Source: Sphingopyxis bauzanensis
Lineage (GTDB): Bacteria > Pseudomonadota > Alphaproteobacteria > Sphingomonadales > Sphingomonadaceae
Assembly: GCF_002205675.1 (NCBI RefSeq)
Contig: NZ_NISK01000001.1
Location: forward strand, 243,054-307,053
Direction of reading: 5' to 3'
DNA length: 64,000 nucleotides
The notes under the pieces are model-generated. The model saw only the letters and a program-made list of their open reading frames with translations, was not told the origin of the DNA and searched no databases. A program made the position numbers and the translations under genes. This document shows positions 26,768 through 35,176 of the stretch, in pieces; positions within the stretch are counted from its first letter, which is position 1; every line of letters starts with the position of its first letter.

Positions 26768-27552
26768 CCTTTTCCTGCGAAGGCGCCACTCTCACCGCAA
26801 CGATCGACGACGCACCGGGCACTACCGGCCTGCTCATCGTCTCGGGCGGCAATGAAATCCGCAGCGGCGCGCATCGCGGCATGGCGGCACTGGCGCAGCG
26901 TATCGCCGAAGCCGGTCACCCCGTGTTCCGTTTCGACCGGCGCGGCATCGGCGACAGCGAGGGCATAAATGACGGCTACACCAGCAGCGCTCCCGACATC
27001 GCCGCCGCGGTCGCCGCCTTCCGCCGCGCCGCGCCGCAGCTTATCCGCATCATCGCCTTCGGCAATTGCGACGCCGCCAGCGCACTGCTGCTTCACCAGC
27101 CTCTCGCACTCGACGGCCTGATCCTCGCCAATCCGTGGACTTACGAAAGCGACGACAGCGGCGAAACCGAAGAACCCGCGCTGCCCCCGGCCGCAGCGAT
27201 CCGCGCGCGCTACCTGGCGCGGCTGACCGACCCCGAAAGCCTGCTCCGGCTGCTCAAGGGCGAAATCGATATCAAAAAGCTAGCCCGTGGCCTGTCCGCG
27301 CTGGGGCGCCGCTCCGCTCCCGCCGTGCCCGACAGCCTGTCCGCCCACCTGAATACAGCGCTCGCCACCCTGCCCTGCCCCGCAACGATCCTGCTCGCCA
27401 CCGGTGATCGGACCGCGCAGGCGTTTGTAGAAAATTGCGATCCGGGCGCAGTGCCGGTCGAACGACTGGTCAGCGCCTCGCACAGCTTTGCCGGGGATGA
27501 CGGGGAATGGCTGGTGGCGCGCGTTCTGGCGATTATCCACCCTACCCTTTAG
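26752..27552 (+). CDS. Exosortase A system hydrolase 1 (alpha/beta-hydrolase fold)
   Basis: The 266-residue protein has an alpha/beta-hydrolase fold with the family motif SGGNEIRSGAHRG near 26-38, FRFDRRGIGDSEG near 61-73, and the elbow IIAFGNCDAAS, which puts Cys rather than Ser at the nucleophile position. Late Asp (ATGDRT) and His (SASHSFA) residues complete a possible Cys-Asp-His triad. The start at 26752 has GGAG six bases upstream and overlaps hydrolase 2 by 16 bases. It probably acts on the carrier-bound or CoA-bound intermediate of this module. Confidence 0.85.
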   Translation: MRHQLTFSCEGATLTATIDDAPGTTGLLIVSGGNEIRSGAHRGMAALAQRIAEAGHPVFRFDRRGIGDSEGINDGYTSSAPDIAAAVAAFRRAAPQLIRIIAFGNCDAASALLLHQPLALDGLILANPWTYESDDSGETEEPALPPAAAIRARYLARLTDPESLLRLLKGEIDIKKLARGLSALGRRSAPAVPDSLSAHLNTALATLPCPATILLATGDRTAQAFVENCDPGAVPVERLVSASHSFAGDDGEWLVARVLAIIHPTL

Positions 27553-27664
27553 GGAAGGGCCGCGAGACTTGGCAGCTGGCTGCCTAGTCGCAGCGGGTGG
27601 CGGCCAGCGATCTTGCGCAAGGCCGCGAGCTCCACCTCAACCCCACCCCTGAAGGGGAGCTTTC
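27544..27664. repeat. Intergenic repeat-like sequence with CCCTTTAGGGAAGGG and CCCCTGAAGGGG
   Basis: The gap between the convergent hydrolase 1 and trxB genes holds short palindromic words at both ends and no coding potential. It resembles dispersed sphingomonad intergenic repeats, but no second copy occurs in this window. It may act as terminator for both genes. Confidence 0.45.
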
Positions 27665-27669
27665 GTAGA

Positions 27670-28635
27670 TCAGGCCTCAACCAACGCCTTATACTCCGCC
27701 TCGGCCAAAAACCGCTCGGCATCCAGCGCCGCCATGCAGCCCATGCCCGCCGCGGTGACCGCCTGGCGATAGACCTTGTCGGTCACATCGCCCGCCGCGA
27801 ACACCCCCGGGATCGAGGTCAGCGACGTCCCCGGCGTCACCGCCAGATACCCATCGCTATCCAGCGGCAGCTTGCCCTTGAACAGCTCGGTCGACGGACT
27901 GTGGCCGATCGCGACGAACCCGCCATCGGTCGGCTCGTGGCTCGCTTCACCCGTGACGGTGTCAATCAGATCGACCCCTACCAGCCCCGAAACGCCCTCA
28001 CCCGCGACGAACCGGTCGACCTTCTTGTTCCACAGCACCTTGATCTTCGGGTTGGCGTGGAGCCGATCCTGCAAAATCTTTTCGGCACGTAAATGGTCGC
28101 GGCGGTGGATCAGCGTCACGTCATCGCTGTGGTTGGTCAGGTACAGCGCCTCCTCGACCGCGGTGTTGCCGCCGCCGATCACCACGACCTTCTTGCCGCG
28201 ATAGAAGAAACCATCACAGGTAGCACAGGCCGACACACCCTTGCCGCCCAGCTCCTGCTCGCCCGGCACGCCCAGCCATTTCGCCTGCGCGCCGGTCGCG
28301 ATCACCAGGGTTTCGGCCATATAGACATCGCCGCCGTCACCGGTGATCTTGAACGGGCGCTGCGACAGGTCGACGTCAACGATCGTATCCCAGATCATCG
28401 ACGTGCCGACATGCGTCGCCTGCGCGGTCATCTGTTCCATCAACCACGGCCCCTGCACCACCTCGGCAAAGCCGGGATAGTTTTCGACGTCGGTGGTGAT
28501 CGTCAGCTGGCCGCCGGGTTGCAACCCCTGCACGACAATCGGCATCATCCCCGCACGCGCAGCATAGATGGCGGCCGACAGGCCCGCGGGGCCGGAGCCG
28601 AGGATGAGCATCTTGGTGTGGTGAACGCTGGGCAT
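27670..28635 (-). CDS. trxB: Thioredoxin reductase
   Basis: The 321-residue flavoprotein passes electrons from NADPH to thioredoxin. It has the FAD dinucleotide motif GSGPAG at 13-18, the redox pair CATC (Cys137, Cys140) in SACATCDGFF, the NADPH motif GGGNTAVEEA, and the C-terminal FAD motif GVFAAGDV. Size and motif spacing fit low-molecular-weight bacterial TrxB. It stands alone, convergent with the XrtA module and divergent from a methyltransferase gene. Confidence 0.97.
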   Translation of the reverse strand: MPSVHHTKMLILGSGPAGLSAAIYAARAGMMPIVVQGLQPGGQLTITTDVENYPGFAEVVQGPWLMEQMTAQATHVGTSMIWDTIVDVDLSQRPFKITGDGGDVYMAETLVIATGAQAKWLGVPGEQELGGKGVSACATCDGFFYRGKKVVVIGGGNTAVEEALYLTNHSDDVTLIHRRDHLRAEKILQDRLHANPKIKVLWNKKVDRFVAGEGVSGLVGVDLIDTVTGEASHEPTDGGFVAIGHSPSTELFKGKLPLDSDGYLAVTPGTSLTSIPGVFAAGDVTDKVYRQAVTAAGMGCMAALDAERFLAEAEYKALVEA

Positions 28636-28729
28636 GACGGTCTTTCAAAGGGCTGTGCGGACACGCACAGATGGGTGTTGCCAACCGCGCTAGCAAGGGT
28701 CACCTTCCACGCCAAGGGGAGTCCGAAAA

Positions 28730-29356
28730 ATGGCAAGCTGGTGGGAACGTCATGGGGTGCCGCGGCTGATCAAATGCGCCTGTTCGCAGGGGCAGATCAT
28801 GAAGGTGCGCAGCGAGGTCGTGCCGCACGCGCGCGGAGAGGTGCTGGAGCTTGGCTGCGGCGGCGGCATCAACATGGAATTTTACGATCCCGCCCGCGTC
28901 ACCAGCTTCATCGGCCTCGACCCTTCGCCCGAACTGCTCGCGATGAGCCGCGCCGCGGCGCAGGCGCGCGGCATGGCGGCCGACATTCAGGGCGGCGTCG
29001 GCGAAGCGATGCCGTTCGGTGACGCGCGCTTCGACACCGTCGTCACCACCTTCACCCTCTGCTCGGTTACCGATCAGGCGGCGGTGCTCGCCGAAATCCG
29101 CCGCGTGCTGAAACCCGGCGGCACCGCGCTGTTCCTCGAACATGGCGCCGCGCCCGATGCCGGGGTCGCGAAATGGCAGCGGCGGATCGAACCGGTGTGG
29201 AAACGCATCGGCGGCAATTGTCACCTGACCCGCCCGATTTCCGGCGCATATGAACAGGCAGGCTTTGCCGTCGACCGGCAGGCCGCCGCCTATATTCCCA
29301 AAACCCCGCGCCCGTTCGGCTGGTACGAATATGGTGCTGCGCGGCTAAACGCCTGA
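28730..29356 (+). CDS. Class I SAM-dependent methyltransferase
   Basis: The 208-residue protein has methyltransferase motif I VLELGCGGGIN at 38-48, the acidic LDPSPELL at motif II, FDTVVTTFTLCSVTD at motif IV and LKPGGTALFLEHG at motif V. It resembles the UbiE/phospholipid methyltransferase-like group of small cytoplasmic enzymes. The N-terminal KCACSQGQI is a short two-Cys segment. The methyl acceptor cannot be told. It is a single gene divergent from trxB. Confidence 0.85.
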   Translation: MASWWERHGVPRLIKCACSQGQIMKVRSEVVPHARGEVLELGCGGGINMEFYDPARVTSFIGLDPSPELLAMSRAAAQARGMAADIQGGVGEAMPFGDARFDTVVTTFTLCSVTDQAAVLAEIRRVLKPGGTALFLEHGAAPDAGVAKWQRRIEPVWKRIGGNCHLTRPISGAYEQAGFAVDRQAAAYIPKTPRPFGWYEYGAARLNA

Positions 29357-29360
29357 CACG

Positions 29361-30089
29361 TCACGCCTTCTCGCCCACCTCAACCAGCCCATGCCCCACA
29401 CTCACCCGTTCATCGAACACAAAACAGCTCCCTTGCCAACGGCTCTCTTCCGCCGGAACCTGCTCCAGATAGGCCAGGATGCCGCCCTTCAAGTGCACGA
29501 CATCCTCGACCCCTTCGTGGCGCAGAAACGCCGTCGATTTTTCGCAGCGGATGCCGCCCGTACAGAACATCGCTACCCGCTTCCCCGCAAAACGCTCGGC
29601 ATTGGCGCGCCACCAGTCGGGGAACTCGCCAAAGCTTTTCGTCGCGGGATCAACTGCGCCGGCGAAACTCCCATAGCCCACCTCAAACCCGTTGCGCGTG
29701 TCGATCAGCACCGTGTCCGGATCGTCGACCAGCGCGTTCCAGTCGGCGGGATCGACATAAGGCGCCGCATCGCGCGCCGGGTCGAGCCCCGCAACCTTCA
29801 GCGTCACGATTTCCTTCTTCAGCCGCACCTTGAGCCGCTGGAACGGCATCGCCGCCGCGGCCGAATATTTGACGTCGAGCTCGGCGCAGACAGGCAGCGC
29901 GCGAATGTGGCCCAGCACCGCAGCAATCCCGGCCTCGCTGCCGGCAATCGTGCCATTGATCCCTTCGCGGGCCAACAGCAACGTCCCCTTCACCCCTTGC
30001 GCAGCGCACAGGTCGATGAGCGGCTGGCGCAGCGCGGCGGGATCGTCGAACGGCGCGAAGCGATAGAGGGCGGCAACGGTGAGGGTCAT
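29361..30089 (-). CDS. trhO: tRNA uridine(34) hydroxylase TrhO (rhodanese family)
   Basis: The 242-residue protein oxygenates uridine 34 of certain tRNAs to 5-hydroxyuridine. It has the UPF0176 N-terminal domain ([13 protein letters not shown] near 38-50) and a rhodanese domain with [13 protein letters not shown] and the active loop [11 protein letters not shown] (Cys176, Cys182). The start was placed at 30089, with AAGGGGG eight bases upstream; an in-frame TTG at 30110 is less likely. The C-terminus ends soon after [11 protein letters not shown], a short form. Confidence 0.92.
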   Translation of the reverse strand: MTLTVAALYRFAPFDDPAALRQPLIDLCAAQGVKGTLLLAREGINGTIAGSEAGIAAVLGHIRALPVCAELDVKYSAAAAMPFQRLKVRLKKEIVTLKVAGLDPARDAAPYVDPADWNALVDDPDTVLIDTRNGFEVGYGSFAGAVDPATKSFGEFPDWWRANAERFAGKRVAMFCTGGIRCEKSTAFLRHEGVEDVVHLKGGILAYLEQVPAEESRWQGSCFVFDERVSVGHGLVEVGEKA

Positions 30090-30118
30090 AAGGGCGGCCC
30101 CCTTAGACAAAAGCCGCC

Positions 30119-30199
30119 GTCATTGCGAGCGAAGCGATGCAATCCAGAGCGGTTTAGGAACATTGTGGATTGCCGCGTCGCTTTGCTCCTCGCAATGAC
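30119..30199. repeat. Inverted repeat GTCATTGCGAG...CTCGCAATGAC
   Basis: Perfect 11-base outer arms (30119-30129, 30189-30199) and inner arms GCAATCCA/TGGATTGC frame an 81-base element in the gap between the GMC oxidoreductase and trhO genes. This is a typical dispersed intergenic palindrome, probably forming a hairpin in RNA. Confidence 0.8.
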
Positions 30200-30207
30200 A
30201 GAGCTTT

Positions 30208-32223
30208 TTATCCAAACGGATCACTCCGCCCCGTCGCATAATGCGCCATCGCCATCGTCGTCCATTGCGCGTTCACCCGGATGCAGCTGGGAAAAACGCT
30301 CGCGTCGGTGACCAGCACATTGGTCGTCCCATGCACCCGGCAGTCCAGATCGACGATGCCGTGCGAAGGATCCACATTGATCGCATTGCCACCATGCGGG
30401 TGACTGCTCGATAGCGTCACATCATCCTGTTCGCGGATCGCGTCCGCAAAAAAGGCATCGATGTCCATGTCGGGCGTCACCACCTGCCCTTTGGCCAGCG
30501 CCGGATAACATTCGATCGCCCCCGCCGCGAAATGCACCTTGGTCAGCGTCGCCATCGCGTCGCGCAGCACCGGCAGGTCATCGGTGGCGTCAAGCTGGAA
30601 CTGCAATTTGTCGTTCACCACCCGCCCGCGCCGATCGGCGGGGAACAATATGCCCGCCGAATGCACCCGCCCAAAATTCTTCATCCGGTCCGCATGGTCG
30701 GCGAACCAGCCCGGCATCAGCGACGCCATCGACATCGGCGGCTGGAAATGGCTCTCGAGCAGATAGTCGCCGACATCGACATAGCTCGACATCTGATCCT
30801 CGTCCCACGCATCGCCGCCAACCCCGTCGGGCAACAGCGCAACGACCGGCGAGGCGACGTTCAGCGACACCTGATAGCCGGTGCCGTCGATGTCGCTGCG
30901 GTCGAGCAGCTTCGATGACGCGATCGTGCCGCCCGCGACCACCAAGCCGACCCGCGCCCGCACCATCACGCGAACGTCGCCTGGGAGGATCAGCACCACC
31001 GCCTCGGCCTCGCGCCGACCGTCATAGGCGGTCTGCCAGACGATCCGTTCGGCCTTAGTATCGGGCAGGAGGCGCGCGCCATAATCGCGGCACGCCGCGG
31101 GCAAATAGGTCTGCGCCACCCCCATCCGGCGGCCATAGGGACAACCCGAATTGCAATAACCGCAATAGGCACAGGCATTGGGGGTGTTCGGTGGCCCGAA
31201 ATTCTTGGCGAACCAGTCGGTGATCGCGCGCGCATCGCGCGGCCTGCCCGACGCCCCGGCATAGGCCTTCCACCCTTCGATCAGGTGCGGCCCGTTGTGC
31301 CGCCCGCTGCGCGGTTCGATCGGCGCGATGCCCAGCTTCGCCTGCACCGCATCATAGCTCGCATGAAAGGCCGCAGCATCGATCGGCGCCCCGATGCTCG
31401 CCCATTTCGCCAGCACATCCTGCGCGTCGGGGTGCGTCCGCCCCGCCTCGTTGACGCGCAGACAGATGCCGTTGTTGATCGTCGACGACCCGCCGACGCA
31501 GCGCCCCTGGAACACCACAAAATCGCGGTTAGTCGATGTCTGGAGCGCGCCATGCTTGTAAAGGCTCGCGATCATGTCGAGTTCGTGGTGATGGATCTTG
31601 TGCGACGGGTAAAACGGCCCCGCCTCAACAATCAACACCGTGTAACCCTGCGCCGCGATATTGTGCGCCGCGACCGCCCCACCCGCGCCCGATCCGATGA
31701 CGACGACATCATATTCGTCGCCCAGCGTGGTGGCATCAAGGACATGCGCCGGGTCGATCTCGCGCCCCGTAACGGGCGTGATTGGCATCTCGCCGGCACC
31801 GCGAGCGCGGTGTTTGGGCAGCGTAAACCCGATCTGGCGATGCACCGGATTGGCGACATTGGCGTCCTGATCGCCCGGCGTCAGCCCCGACTGCCAATGG
31901 CCATAATAGCAGGCATAAACAATCCCGCGCAGCCGCGCCATGTCCTGAAACAGGTCTATCTGGCTGTTCTGGAGCCGGTTCTTCAGCTTGGCCGCGCGCC
32001 CGGCAACGTCATCCTCGGTGAAAAACGGCCCGCCCAGCACGACCTCGATCGCGGTCAGCGACAGGCGTATTTCATCGAGCTTGGTCCCGCCGACCTTGTC
32101 GAACAGCTGACAGATATTGTCGACGACCTGATCGGCGGTGATCGCCATGTCGGCGCCATGAAACAGCGCCTCGGTCAGCGCCTTCAGAAATCTGAGCTGC
32201 CCGAAATTAAACGGTGCCGTCAT
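30208..32223 (-). CDS. GMC-family FAD oxidoreductase (long-chain alcohol oxidase-like)
   Basis: The 671-residue flavoprotein has an N-terminal 165-residue helical region with no signal peptide, then the GMC domain: FAD motif VVIGSGAGGAVAA (177-182), GGSSTINNGICLR near 244-256, and the C-terminal substrate end SSHPHGGNAINVDP and NVLVTDASVFPSCIRVN with the active-site Asn region. A Cys cluster CAYCGYCNSGCPYG (Cys351, 354, 357, 361) resembles that of fatty-alcohol oxidases and could bind metal. It probably oxidises alcohols or sterol-like substrates. It is isolated between repeats. Confidence 0.87.
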   Translation of the reverse strand: MTAPFNFGQLRFLKALTEALFHGADMAITADQVVDNICQLFDKVGGTKLDEIRLSLTAIEVVLGGPFFTEDDVAGRAAKLKNRLQNSQIDLFQDMARLRGIVYACYYGHWQSGLTPGDQDANVANPVHRQIGFTLPKHRARGAGEMPITPVTGREIDPAHVLDATTLGDEYDVVVIGSGAGGAVAAHNIAAQGYTVLIVEAGPFYPSHKIHHHELDMIASLYKHGALQTSTNRDFVVFQGRCVGGSSTINNGICLRVNEAGRTHPDAQDVLAKWASIGAPIDAAAFHASYDAVQAKLGIAPIEPRSGRHNGPHLIEGWKAYAGASGRPRDARAITDWFAKNFGPPNTPNACAYCGYCNSGCPYGRRMGVAQTYLPAACRDYGARLLPDTKAERIVWQTAYDGRREAEAVVLILPGDVRVMVRARVGLVVAGGTIASSKLLDRSDIDGTGYQVSLNVASPVVALLPDGVGGDAWDEDQMSSYVDVGDYLLESHFQPPMSMASLMPGWFADHADRMKNFGRVHSAGILFPADRRGRVVNDKLQFQLDATDDLPVLRDAMATLTKVHFAAGAIECYPALAKGQVVTPDMDIDAFFADAIREQDDVTLSSSHPHGGNAINVDPSHGIVDLDCRVHGTTNVLVTDASVFPSCIRVNAQWTTMAMAHYATGRSDPFG

Positions 32224-32478
32224 CGCCCTGCCCCCATATTGCCCTGCGCCAAAGATGGCGCGTTATAGCGGGCCGGGGCAAGGCGTATTGTATGGAAACG
32301 GCGGTAAATGATGAACCTGCTGGCCTAACCCCTCCCTCTTAGAGGAGGTACGGGTGGGTGCGCGAGCGACAGCGAGCCAAGCGAAGAACGCCGCCTTTGG
32401 CGGCTACCCACCCCCGGTCCCTCCCTAAGAAGGTTGGGCGAAGATCGGGTCGCTTCCATCGAAACCAGCCGCCTGGCC
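32224..32478. repeat. Intergenic region with palindromic repeat CCTCCCTCTTAGAGGAGG...CCTCCCTAAGAAGG
   Basis: This 255-base gap carries no gene. From about 32328 to 32434 it holds an inverted arrangement: GGGTGGGT and ACCCACCC arms inside, and CCTCCCT words outside. It resembles a dispersed sphingomonad element. The rest shows nothing recognisable. Confidence 0.6.
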
Positions 32479-34572
32479 TCAGGCCGCCTTCTTCGCCTGC
32501 CGGAACTTGTGCAGCAACGGCTCGGTATAACCCGACGGCTGGGTCACCCCGTCAAAGATCAGCGCCCGCGCCGCCTGATACGCGATCCCGTCGGGCGTCA
32601 GCTTTTCGTACAGCGGATCGTCCGCGTTCTGCGCATCGACCTTGGCCGCCATCCGCGCCAGCGCCGCGTCGACCTGCTCCGCCGAACACACGCCCTGCAG
32701 CAGCCAGTTGGCGAGCGCCTGCGACGCGATCCGCAACGTCGCGCGATCTTCCATCAGGCCGACGTCGTCGATGTCGGGCACCTTCGAACAACCGACCCCC
32801 TGATCGATCCAGCGCACCACATAGCCCAGAATCCCCTGGCAATTATTGTCGAGCTCACGGGCGATTTCAGCCTCGCTCCAGTTGCGCCCGGTGGCGACCG
32901 GGATGTTCAGCAACCGGTCGAGCGACGGCACGGCTTCGCACGCGATTTCCTTCTGCCGCGCGAACACATCGACCTGATGATAATGCAGCGCGTGCAACGT
33001 CGCGGCGGTCGGCGACGGCACCCACGCGGTGTTCGCGCCCGATTTCGGGTGGCCGATCTTGGCGTCGAGCATTGCCTTCATGAGATCGGGCATAGCCCAC
33101 ATGCCCTTGCCGATCTGCGCCTTGCCCGACAGCCCGCAGGCCAGCCCGATGCGGACGTTGCGATCCTCATAGGACGCAATCCAGTCGCTCGCCTTCATCT
33201 CGCCCTTGGGGATCATCGGGCCCGCGCGCATGCTGGTATGGATCTCATCGCCGGTGCGGTCGAGGAAGCCGGTGTTGATGAACACGATGCGGTCCTTCAC
33301 CGCGTGGATGCACGCGGCGAGGTTCGCCGAGGTGCGGCGTTCCTCGTCCATCACCCCGACCTTCATCGTGTGACGCGGCAGGCCCAGCATATCCTCGACC
33401 GCGTCGAACAATCGGTCGGTGAAGCTGCATTCCTCAGGGCCATGCTGCTTGGGCTTGACGATATAGATGCTGCCCGCGCGGCTGTTGGTCAGCGTGCCAA
33501 GGCCTTTGAGGTCGTGGAGCGCGCACAGGCTGGTGATCACCGCATCGCACAGCCCCTCGGGCGCTTCGGCGCCGCCGGGCAGCCGGATCATCGGCGTCGT
33601 CATCAGATGGCCGACGTTGCGCACGAACATCACGCTGCGCCCGTGGAGGACGAACGGCTCGCCCGACGGGCTGGTCCATTCGCGGTCGGCCTCCATCGCG
33701 CGCGTCACCGTCGTCCCGCGCTTGGCGAAGCTTTCGATGAGGTCGCCGCGCATCAGCCCAAGCCAGTTGGTGTAGCCGAGCGTCTTGTCCTCGCCATCGA
33801 CTGCGGCGACGCTGTCTTCCAAGTCGATGATCGTGGTCAGCGCGGCTTCGAGCACAACATCGGCGATGCCCGCCGGGTCGGTCTTGCCGATCGCGCTCGC
33901 CAAATCGATCACCAGTTCGATGTGCAGGCCATTGTGGTAAAGCAGGATGCCGCCGGGCTTGCTGCCGACCCACTGCGCCGGATCGGCCAGCGTCAGCTGT
34001 CCACCCTGCCAGTTGGCCCAGCTGCCCGATGCCAGCGGCACCGCGTCGTCGAGGAATTTCTTCGCGCGGGCAATCACCGCCGCGCCGCGCTCGGCGTCAT
34101 AGCCCCCCGGCTTGGCCGGGGGTGCGTCGAGCGCGTCGGTGCCGTAGAGCGCGTCATACAAGCTGCCCCAGCGCGCATTGGCGGCGTTGAGGGCAAAACG
34201 CGCGTTGAGCGCGGGGACGACGAGCTGCGGCCCTGCCATCGTCGCGATTTCGGCGTCGACATTCTGCGTGCCGACCGCGAAAGCCGCAGGTTCGGGGACG
34301 AGATAGCCGATCTCGCGGAGGAATGCCTGATAGGCTGCAGCGTCATGCGCCTGCCCGACCCGCACTTCGTGCCAGGCATCGATCCTGGCCTGCAAATCCT
34401 CGCGCTTGGCGAGCAACACCGCATTTTCGGGGGCAAATTTGCCCAGCAAAGCGGCAAAATCGTCCCAGAATTTGGCCGCATCGAGCCCGGTTCCGGGAAG
34501 CGCGCGCGCCTCGATGAAATCGGCCAAACGCGAATCGATGGACAAGCCGCTGCGGTCGAGGAAATCAGTCAT
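32479..34572 (-). CDS. glcB: Malate synthase G
   Basis: The 697-residue monomeric enzyme condenses glyoxylate with acetyl-CoA to malate, allowing growth on acetate, fatty acids or glycolate. The sequence follows GlcB throughout: [18 protein letters not shown] near 150-167, [16 protein letters not shown] near 265-280, [17 protein letters not shown], and the active-site Arg/Glu region [10 protein letters not shown]. Length is slightly below the 723 residues of E. coli. No isocitrate lyase is in the window. Divergent from a small WYL-like gene across a region with inverted repeats. Confidence 0.97.
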   Translation of the reverse strand: MTDFLDRSGLSIDSRLADFIEARALPGTGLDAAKFWDDFAALLGKFAPENAVLLAKREDLQARIDAWHEVRVGQAHDAAAYQAFLREIGYLVPEPAAFAVGTQNVDAEIATMAGPQLVVPALNARFALNAANARWGSLYDALYGTDALDAPPAKPGGYDAERGAAVIARAKKFLDDAVPLASGSWANWQGGQLTLADPAQWVGSKPGGILLYHNGLHIELVIDLASAIGKTDPAGIADVVLEAALTTIIDLEDSVAAVDGEDKTLGYTNWLGLMRGDLIESFAKRGTTVTRAMEADREWTSPSGEPFVLHGRSVMFVRNVGHLMTTPMIRLPGGAEAPEGLCDAVITSLCALHDLKGLGTLTNSRAGSIYIVKPKQHGPEECSFTDRLFDAVEDMLGLPRHTMKVGVMDEERRTSANLAACIHAVKDRIVFINTGFLDRTGDEIHTSMRAGPMIPKGEMKASDWIASYEDRNVRIGLACGLSGKAQIGKGMWAMPDLMKAMLDAKIGHPKSGANTAWVPSPTAATLHALHYHQVDVFARQKEIACEAVPSLDRLLNIPVATGRNWSEAEIARELDNNCQGILGYVVRWIDQGVGCSKVPDIDDVGLMEDRATLRIASQALANWLLQGVCSAEQVDAALARMAAKVDAQNADDPLYEKLTPDGIAYQAARALIFDGVTQPSGYTEPLLHKFRQAKKAA

Positions 34573-34696
34573 TCAAGCACCCTTTGATCAGCGCGATGGC
34601 GCAATGGAATCCGGGGAGGAAAGGGCCGCCGCCCTATGCCGCGATTGAGCCAATATGGCAATGGCGGCGATTTCACGCATAGGATTTCATGCAATG

Positions 34697-34761
34697 GGTT
34701 TCGTTTCAACACTTGCCGGGGCTGCCAGCATGTGCATTATGTTGCAATGCACAACGAAACC
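34697..34761. promoter_or_regulatory. Nested inverted repeats in the glcB divergent promoter region
   Basis: A perfect outer pair GGTTTCGTT (34697-34705) and AACGAAACC (34753-34761) encloses an inner pair GTGCATT (34732-34738) and AATGCAC (34746-34752). The region separates divergent glcB and the small WYL-like gene (34573-34787), so this may be a regulator-binding site for either or both. Confidence 0.5.
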
Positions 34762-34787
34762 TCTCCCCTCCTCCCCCAGGCGAGCTC

Positions 34788-35087
34788 ATGAACGAAACTC
34801 GGTTGACGCTGATGGAAGCGATCGCGCGCAAGCGCGTCGTCACCGCGCAATATAACGGCCAGCAGATGAAGCTCGCGCCGCATCAGATGTTCGAACGCCG
34901 TGGCGACCTGTTCGTCAGCGCGCTGAACCTCGACAAAAGCTGGCGCTCCGACGACGAGCGGCGGCTTGGCCATTTCAAGCTCGACGGGCTGGTCGAACCG
35001 GCGCTGATCGACGCCAGTTTCGAACCCCTGCCGTCGTTCGAAGCCGCGCCGCCGCAAAGCGACGACACGCTGCTCCTCGCGGTCTAA
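34788..35087 (+). CDS. Small WYL-domain-like protein
   Basis: The 99-residue protein looks like a stand-alone WYL-type beta domain: EAIARKRVVTAQYNGQQM, LAPHQMFERRGDLFVSAL and a late FKLDGLVE echo the pattern seen in WYL regulators, which bind nucleotides or other ligands. No DNA-binding helix-turn-helix is present. The start ATG at 34788 follows the nested inverted repeat. Function is unknown; the similarity is by pattern only. Confidence 0.65.
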   Translation: MNETRLTLMEAIARKRVVTAQYNGQQMKLAPHQMFERRGDLFVSALNLDKSWRSDDERRLGHFKLDGLVEPALIDASFEPLPSFEAAPPQSDDTLLLAV

Positions 35088-35176
35088 GCGCCGCGCCATA
35101 GCCGCGGGTGATGGTCGGCGGATGATTCCGCCCCGGCGGGGGTGGCAAGCGCCGCGCTGCTCGCTATAGCCGTGCG

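Noticed and set aside
32434-34587. Open frame of 717 codons on the plus strand
   Set aside because: Antisense to glcB along its whole length; no recognisable protein.
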